Shown in pieces: positions 56,135 to 64,000 of a stretch of DNA of 64,000 nt (the first letter of the stretch is position 1; every line of letters begins with the position of its first letter). Both the position numbers and the translations under genes were made by a program. Source of the stretch: Entelurus aequoreus (lineage: Eukaryota > Chordata > Actinopteri > Syngnathiformes > Syngnathidae); assembly GCF_033978785.1 (NCBI RefSeq), contig NC_084733.1, forward strand, positions 9,467,090-9,531,089, written 5' to 3'. The notes under the pieces were generated by a model. It was not told the origin of the DNA and searched no databases. It saw only the letters and a list, made by a program, of their open reading frames with translations.

Positions 56135-56668
56135 CCGTAATTTCCGGACTATAAGCCGCTACTTTTTCCCCTCGTTCTGGTCCCTGCGGCTTATACAAGG
56201 GTGCGGCTTATTTACGGCCTGTTCTTCTACGACACCGACGAAGAGGATTTCGGTGGTTTTAGTACGCAGGAGGAAGACGATGACACAATGATTAAAGACT
56301 GACTTTTCATATACCGGTAGGCTGGTTATTTTGATAACGTACAGGCGAGCACTTTGTATTACTTTGCACCGTTGTATTATTTGTACTCTGCACGAATGCT
56401 GTTCGCCATGTCAAAGATGTGAAAGTTTGATTGAATGATTGTAAGATTTATTGTTAATAAATGGGACGCTTTGCGTTCCCAAACAGTCATCTCTGTCCCG
56501 ACAATCCCCTCCGTGGTAGCAGGAACCCCTATATACTACGGTAATTACACATCAAAACCCTGCGGCTTATAGTCGGGTGCGGCTTATATATGGAGCAATC
56601 TGTATTTTCCCCTAAATTTAGCTGGTGCGGCTTATAGTCAGGTGCGGCTTATAGTCCGGAAATTACGG
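56135..56668. mobile_element. 534-bp pogo-like MITE, copy 3 (reverse orientation)
   Basis: TA at 56133-56134 and 56669-56670. Same perfect ends and length as the copies at 14212 and 33575 but inverted. On the plus strand the transposase tail reads FYDTDEEDFGGFSTQEEDDD, TMIKD, stop (56220-56303). Confidence 0.93.
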
Positions 56669-56670
56669 TA

Positions 56671-57911
56671 GTTTAATTGCCAAAATAGATGTGAGAATTA
56701 TTAATTTAGGGGAGTGGCTCCAGACTGTGCATGGTCAAACATAGTTAACTGCTATCCGCCTGTTAAAAGCATATCACTTGACTCTTCGGCTCTTTATTTT
56801 GGAGTTTGTTTGGTAGTTTTTTTTCCTCACGTGTTTGAGGTGGCCAATTTCAGGTTTGAGTGACAGTGTTCTGGAGGCAGGCGGAGGGCTGGCCCGAGAA
56901 GGGTGCTGGGCTGCTCTGCTAGATTGCTGGCCTGGCTCAATGAAGTTGAGTGCACAGTCCCCGTTACCACGATTTCCCCATACAAAAATTAATTATCCTC
57001 ATGATGCCAGTATTAATCACATTTTGTCAAGTTCCGCAACTTTCTGCGTTTAATAGTACATTCCGTTTTTATAGGCCAATTCTGTGATTGCGTTAATGCG
57101 GAAAATACAGGACCATACATAACCACTATAAACTGAGAATTTGTTTTTAATTCCGAACAACATTTTTTTCATAAACTGCTCCATCCCATAACGTCTTTTA
57201 TTTATTGTGGCACAATATTTGGATCACCACGGTTAGATTAAGCTCTACCTGTTACGATTTTGCTCATTAACTCAGGAAGCTATAACAGGACTGTCTGTGT
57301 CCGTTACAACTCCGTAGAGTAGAAAGCATCATAACTCTGCTTCTTAAAACACAAAGATCAGTATACTTTGTCACCATATTGACAAAGTATTAATCATTAA
57401 TACTAGTTCTCGTATTAAAAATTAGCAAGAAGGCGGTGTGAGTGGACGCAGGTGCCCCTCTCTCCTCTGATCTATTTACATGTCTAAGTCATCTTGTGAT
57501 TGTTATTGTTTTCGTAAGCCTCCGTCTCAGCTTTGACCAAAATGCATAAACTATCTATAAGTTGGTTTAAGACATCGGCAGCGGTGCTTTATGGACTTTA
57601 ATACCTGAGGTAGAGAAAGTGCTGCAAGAGGGTGCAGAGGGATCTAGGCTAGGCTAAACCGTACAGGCCAGCTATTACATCAATCATCTTGGCCAAGGTT
57701 CGTTTCTTTGACAGGGATCCCAGTGAGGTAAAAATAACAAAAAAAAGGAGGAATTAAAAAATATCAGCTGGGGGTGAAAGAGGCCCCTTTTGGGGATTCA
57801 GGGGGCATCGCCACCTGACATTGGAGAGATTTTACCATTTTTCAGATGCTCTGGAAGGCATTTCCTACACAGAAATTCCGTATGCAAAAAATGGTTTCGA
57901 TTTCAGTCGGT
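56671..57911. other. no gene seen
   Basis: Unrecognised sequence with only short ORFs. Presumed intron. Confidence 0.4.
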
Positions 57912-58277
57912 CCCTTCTATCACATGTTGATAAAAATATAACATTTATATAATAAAAATCAACTACAGGCTTCCCAAATGCTGTAATAAATTAAGCATGA
58001 TGAGTTGACTTGAAACTGTTTAATGTTGCACTTTTTAAATGTAGAAGAAAAGTTTTGTCATTTTATTTAATCTGAGCAACAACTTGAGGCAGTTTAATGT
58101 TGATTAACATAGGCAGAATTATTAGTGTTCCCAATGTTAAAAGGATAAAGCCATTGTTTACAAATTTGGTAAATAAATAACCAAAACATTTATATTTTGT
58201 TGTTTTCTTACCGTACCGAAAATGAACCGAACCCTGACCTCTAAACCAAGGTACGTACCGAACCGAAATTTTTGTGT

Positions 58278-58292
<15 letters not shown>
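57912..58292. mobile_element. hAT-like element right end (same family as 37954-40187)
   Basis: TATCACATGTTGATAAAAAT to TGTACCGTTACACCCCTA aligns with 38660-39035. The left part is missing. Confidence 0.75.
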
Positions 58293-58640
<348 letters not shown>

Positions 58641-58649
58641 ATATATTTC

Positions 58650-59036
58650 TTTAAAATAGCCACTGCTTTGCACACTCTAGGCATTCTTTCAATGAGCTTC
58701 AAGCACACCTGTGAAGTGAAAACCATTTCAGGTGAAAGACTACCTCTTGAAGCTCATCGAGAGAATACCAAGAGTGTTCACCTCTTGAAGCTCATCGAGA
58801 GAATACCAAGAGTGTTCAAAAAAGTAATCAGAGTAAAGGGTGGCTATTTTAAAGAAACTAGAATATACAACATGTTTTCAGTTATTTCACTTTTTTTTTG
58901 TTAAGTACATAACTCCACATGTGTTCATTCATAGTTTTGATGCCTTCAGTTACAATCTACAATGTAAATAGTCATGAAAATAAAGAAAACACATTCAATG
59001 AGAATGTGTGTCCAAACTTTTGGCCTGTACTGTACA
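58650..59036 (+). mobile_element. Tc1-like element remnant, right half
   Basis: The C-terminal end of a Tc1-type transposase (LKLIERIPRVFKKVIRVKGG, YFKETRIYNM) and 3' sequence ending GTGTGTCCAAACTTTTGGCC then TGTACTG. 58657-58709 is a partial inverted copy. A 38-bp block is tandemly duplicated at 58743-58780 and 58781-58818. Confidence 0.82.
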
Positions 59037-59065
59037 GTACTGTACTGTATGTGTATATATATATA

Positions 59066-59706
<641 letters not shown>

Positions 59707-59799
59707 TATATACATATATATATACACACACATATATACATATATATATATACACACACATATATACATATACATATATATTTTTTTGTCAGAACAAAC

Positions 59800-61423
<1,624 letters not shown>

Positions 61424-61692
61424 TATATATATACATATATAATTAGCAAACTTTTGAAGTTGAACCATAATCACAACCAAAAGCAATAAAATATGTTAAA
61501 GAGGGGGTTGGGGGCTCTACAATACACTATACACAACGGAAAAAAATAAATAAAATGGCTAAATAAAGTATTGACAAACAAAGTTGCACTTCAATTTTAA
61601 ACATGTAGGCACAGATAGACTTGTACATAAATTAACTTACAATCAAGTTAGAACCTTTTTAAACAAAAGTGCATGGTAATTATATAAAGTAG

Positions 61693-62560
61693 GGATGTAA
61701 CGATTGATCGATACATCGATAGATCGATGTATATTCCTAAAGTATATCAATCTGTGCTCGGCAAATTTGCCTTCGGGAAGATAGGTATCGATCCAAGATC
61801 GTTTTTAAGGTTGAATCAATCTATTTTATCTATATTAAAAAAGGGAAAACATTGTATTTAAAAACGGCAGAATTCATATGAAGTTTAACACTTTTAAAAA
61901 TAAGGATGTTAAACAAAGTCTGTTTTGCCCGTCTGTGCCGTCATCAAAACAAAATGTCGGAGCAAACGCCACAAGACAATATGATTGATTACAACACAAC
62001 ATCTTCCAGCTAAAGCACAAATACAAATACATAACGACGCAACACAATAATTTAAAACCGACACAACTTCAAGTTACAAAAGATGCGACGACCACATTGG
62101 AAGTGACAGTGGAGCAAATTGGCTGACTCCCAAAACACAACAATATGAATTGTGACACAACACTCATCTGGCATGCCAAGGAGAAGTCATTTCATCAGAA
62201 ACAAACACATGCAAGAGATGGATGAAGGAGGCTATGGAAATGAGAAAGCAAGGGGCCAAAACCATCACAGGGATGACGGGGCATATATGCTTCCGCACAC
62301 CTGGGACACTGTCTGTCATCAGCAACGCCAGAGTGGAGAACAGATACTGCATTACATCGACTGGTAGCAGAAATCGACAGAACACTGGGTCATGGAACTT
62401 TATTTAGCAGGAAATTTTTCTGTTAAAATGTTGGTTACTGTTCATGTATTGAAATTTGCTTGAATTTACAAAATGTGAGCAGAAAAGCTTTCCTCTTGTT
62501 AATTTAACCTAAAGCGGCATGATTTCGCCGCCTTTATCTTTTTGATAGATGTCAACATTG
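61693..62560. mobile_element. degraded hAT-like element, second copy of 43662 family
   Basis: TAGGGATGTAACGATTGATC start, then blocks shared with 43680-43930 and 44860-45600. The right end was not defined. Short frames near 62150-62370 may be transposase debris, but I cannot assign them. Confidence 0.5.
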
Positions 62561-62881
62561 TGTATGTGCTGAAAGCTTCATTTAGGATTGTTGCCTTCTT
62601 TGTAAAAGCTACTCTTTTAGGTTTCGCTGACATTTGCTTTCTTTTATTTATTATTTATTTATTTTATTTGCTTATCGAAACACATGTAGCAAACATGTTT
62701 AATAAATACAAATAATATCAAGATAATACTTAAATGGGAAAAAAAAGTTAAAAGTATACCTAACAAACCTTTAACAAATTGATCACTGTAAAATGTCATG
62801 CATTCTTCGACTGTTAGGTACTCATCTGGACTGTGGAACCATTGGCACACATGTTTGTATGTCAGAAACTGACATTTGGGC

Positions 62882-63782
62882 TAGGGCTGGGCGATATATC
62901 GAGGGTTTGTCTCTGTGCGATATAGAAAATGACTATATCGTGATATTCGAGTATACGTTCTCACGCAGTTGCTTTTAGCTGCAGGGCATTAAATTGCATG
63001 CTCCCTCTTTCCTGTCTCTCCTTCTCACAGAGACTTTAAACCTTACATACGTCACATACTGTCACGTGAGCAACGCCACACGCTCCCGCGGAGCGAGAGG
63101 TAGCGACATGGTAACGTTAGCTGTGATGCTAACAGCTAACAGTGTGGTTTGAGTTGTAATACGAGAGAAAGAAGGTGCGAATCTGGTAACAAATGGAAGA
63201 ATAATTAATTCCCAAGAAAAACAGCACATGGTCCATTGTCTGACGGTGGTTTGGCTTCAAGTGGGAATATGTCTTTACATCATGTCAACATCTCCGTTCG
63301 GTGCCACACCAACTAAATGCCGAAACAACTATTTCCACATCAACACCATAGGACATATACTATTTGATATGCAGCTCATTTTTATGTGACACTTATTGAA
63401 ATATCTTGTGTGTCATCATACACTAAAGTGCACTTATAGCTTGTTTTAAAATGTCTCTGACAATCTTGCACCTTCTGTTTTTAGGAAATGACATGAATGT
63501 TTGTGCCACTGCTTAATACCGGTAACTGTTTAATAAATACAGTTTTGCTAAATTGACTTAGTTATGATTTCCCTCTCTGCATGAAAGTTTAAAATGAGCA
63601 TATATTAATGCAGTATGAACAAGAATGTTTTAATGTAGGCACATAGAATCATCATACTGCTGTGATTATATGCATCAAGTGTTCATTCAAGGCTAAGGCA
63701 AAATATCGAGATATATATCGTGTATCGCGATATGGCCTAAAAATATTGAGATATCTAAAAAAGGCCATATCGCCCAGCCCTA
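62882..63782. mobile_element. hAT-like MITE 'TAGGGCTGGGCGATAT', copy 2, TSD ATTTGGGC
   Basis: Exact ATTTGGGC at 62874-62881 and 63783-63790. Ends TAGGGCTGGGCGATAT and ATATCGCCCAGCCCTA. The 901-bp body is a reversed relative of 52874-53900. This copy establishes the 8-bp duplication size for the family. Confidence 0.95.
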
Positions 63783-63980
63783 ATTTGGGCTTTATGTTTT
63801 ATTGTTTTGTATTCTGTTTTTATATGTTTAATGGATCTTAAGGTCTGCGATAAAGATTGATGATGATATTCTCCCTTGGGCTAGAGTGTGAGCTTGGTTC
63901 AGAATTGTAATGAATAAGAATCATGATTCGGATGTAATTAGATTTTTTTCAGCATCCTTACAAAGCACATTCCATTAGGG

Positions 63981-64000
63981 CAGTGGTTCTCAACCTTTTT
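63981..64000. mobile_element. left end of a hAT element cut by window edge
   Basis: GCAGTGGTTCTCAACCTTTT starts just before the edge, the typical first bases of a Charlie-type hAT (compare 54413). Confidence 0.6.

Overview
The window is vertebrate, almost certainly teleost, nuclear DNA. It holds one recognisable host gene, the minus-strand scaf8 orthologue (SR-related, RNA polymerase II CTD-associated factor 8). The rest is dense transposon debris of fish type: L2 and other non-LTR retrotransposons, tRNA-derived SINEs, hAT, Tc1/mariner and pogo elements, a TTAA-flanked family, and long (CA)n and (TA)n tracts. I found no rRNA, true tRNA, CRISPR array or LTR element.

Layout. 1-2070 has no gene but carries a 46-47 bp minisatellite. 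2070-16024 is scaf8 read right to left: a probable 3' UTR and 18 coding exons. Every exon has GT/AG borders, phases agree at every junction, and the exons total 4014 nt (1337 codons plus stop). The protein runs in order: CTD-interacting domain (its first ~38 residues missing), Gln-rich region, RS region, RRM, Pro-rich segment, then a large last exon with Gly and Gln repeats. Introns contain a LINE between the RS and RRM exons, a pogo-like MITE, an L2 tail and a hAT/pogo composite.

16025-64000 has no exon that I can support. It is probably part of the first scaf8 introns, because the start-codon exon is not in the window. Its main structures are: a hAT with a foldback insert and a transposase tail (17463-19452); a 10.7 kb set of nested transposons with an 8-bp target-site duplication at each of two shells (22503-33189); a hAT MITE plus an L2 copy with an open reverse-transcriptase frame (34989-37489); a self-nested hAT pair (37954-40187); two copies of a TTAA-flanked element (22924-24233 and 41374-42830); a 5'-truncated LINE with a 15-bp duplication (45672-48105); a hAT with a TTF-type zinc-finger ORF (48337-49945); a hAT enclosing a long inverted repeat (50248-51496); and (TA)n tracts next to Tc1-like MITEs (58280-61425).

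The one functional gene links transcription to RNA processing. The transposon ORFs are remnants that explain structure rather than a pathway. Superfamily calls rest on target-site duplications, terminal inverted repeats and protein motifs read by eye, not on database searches.
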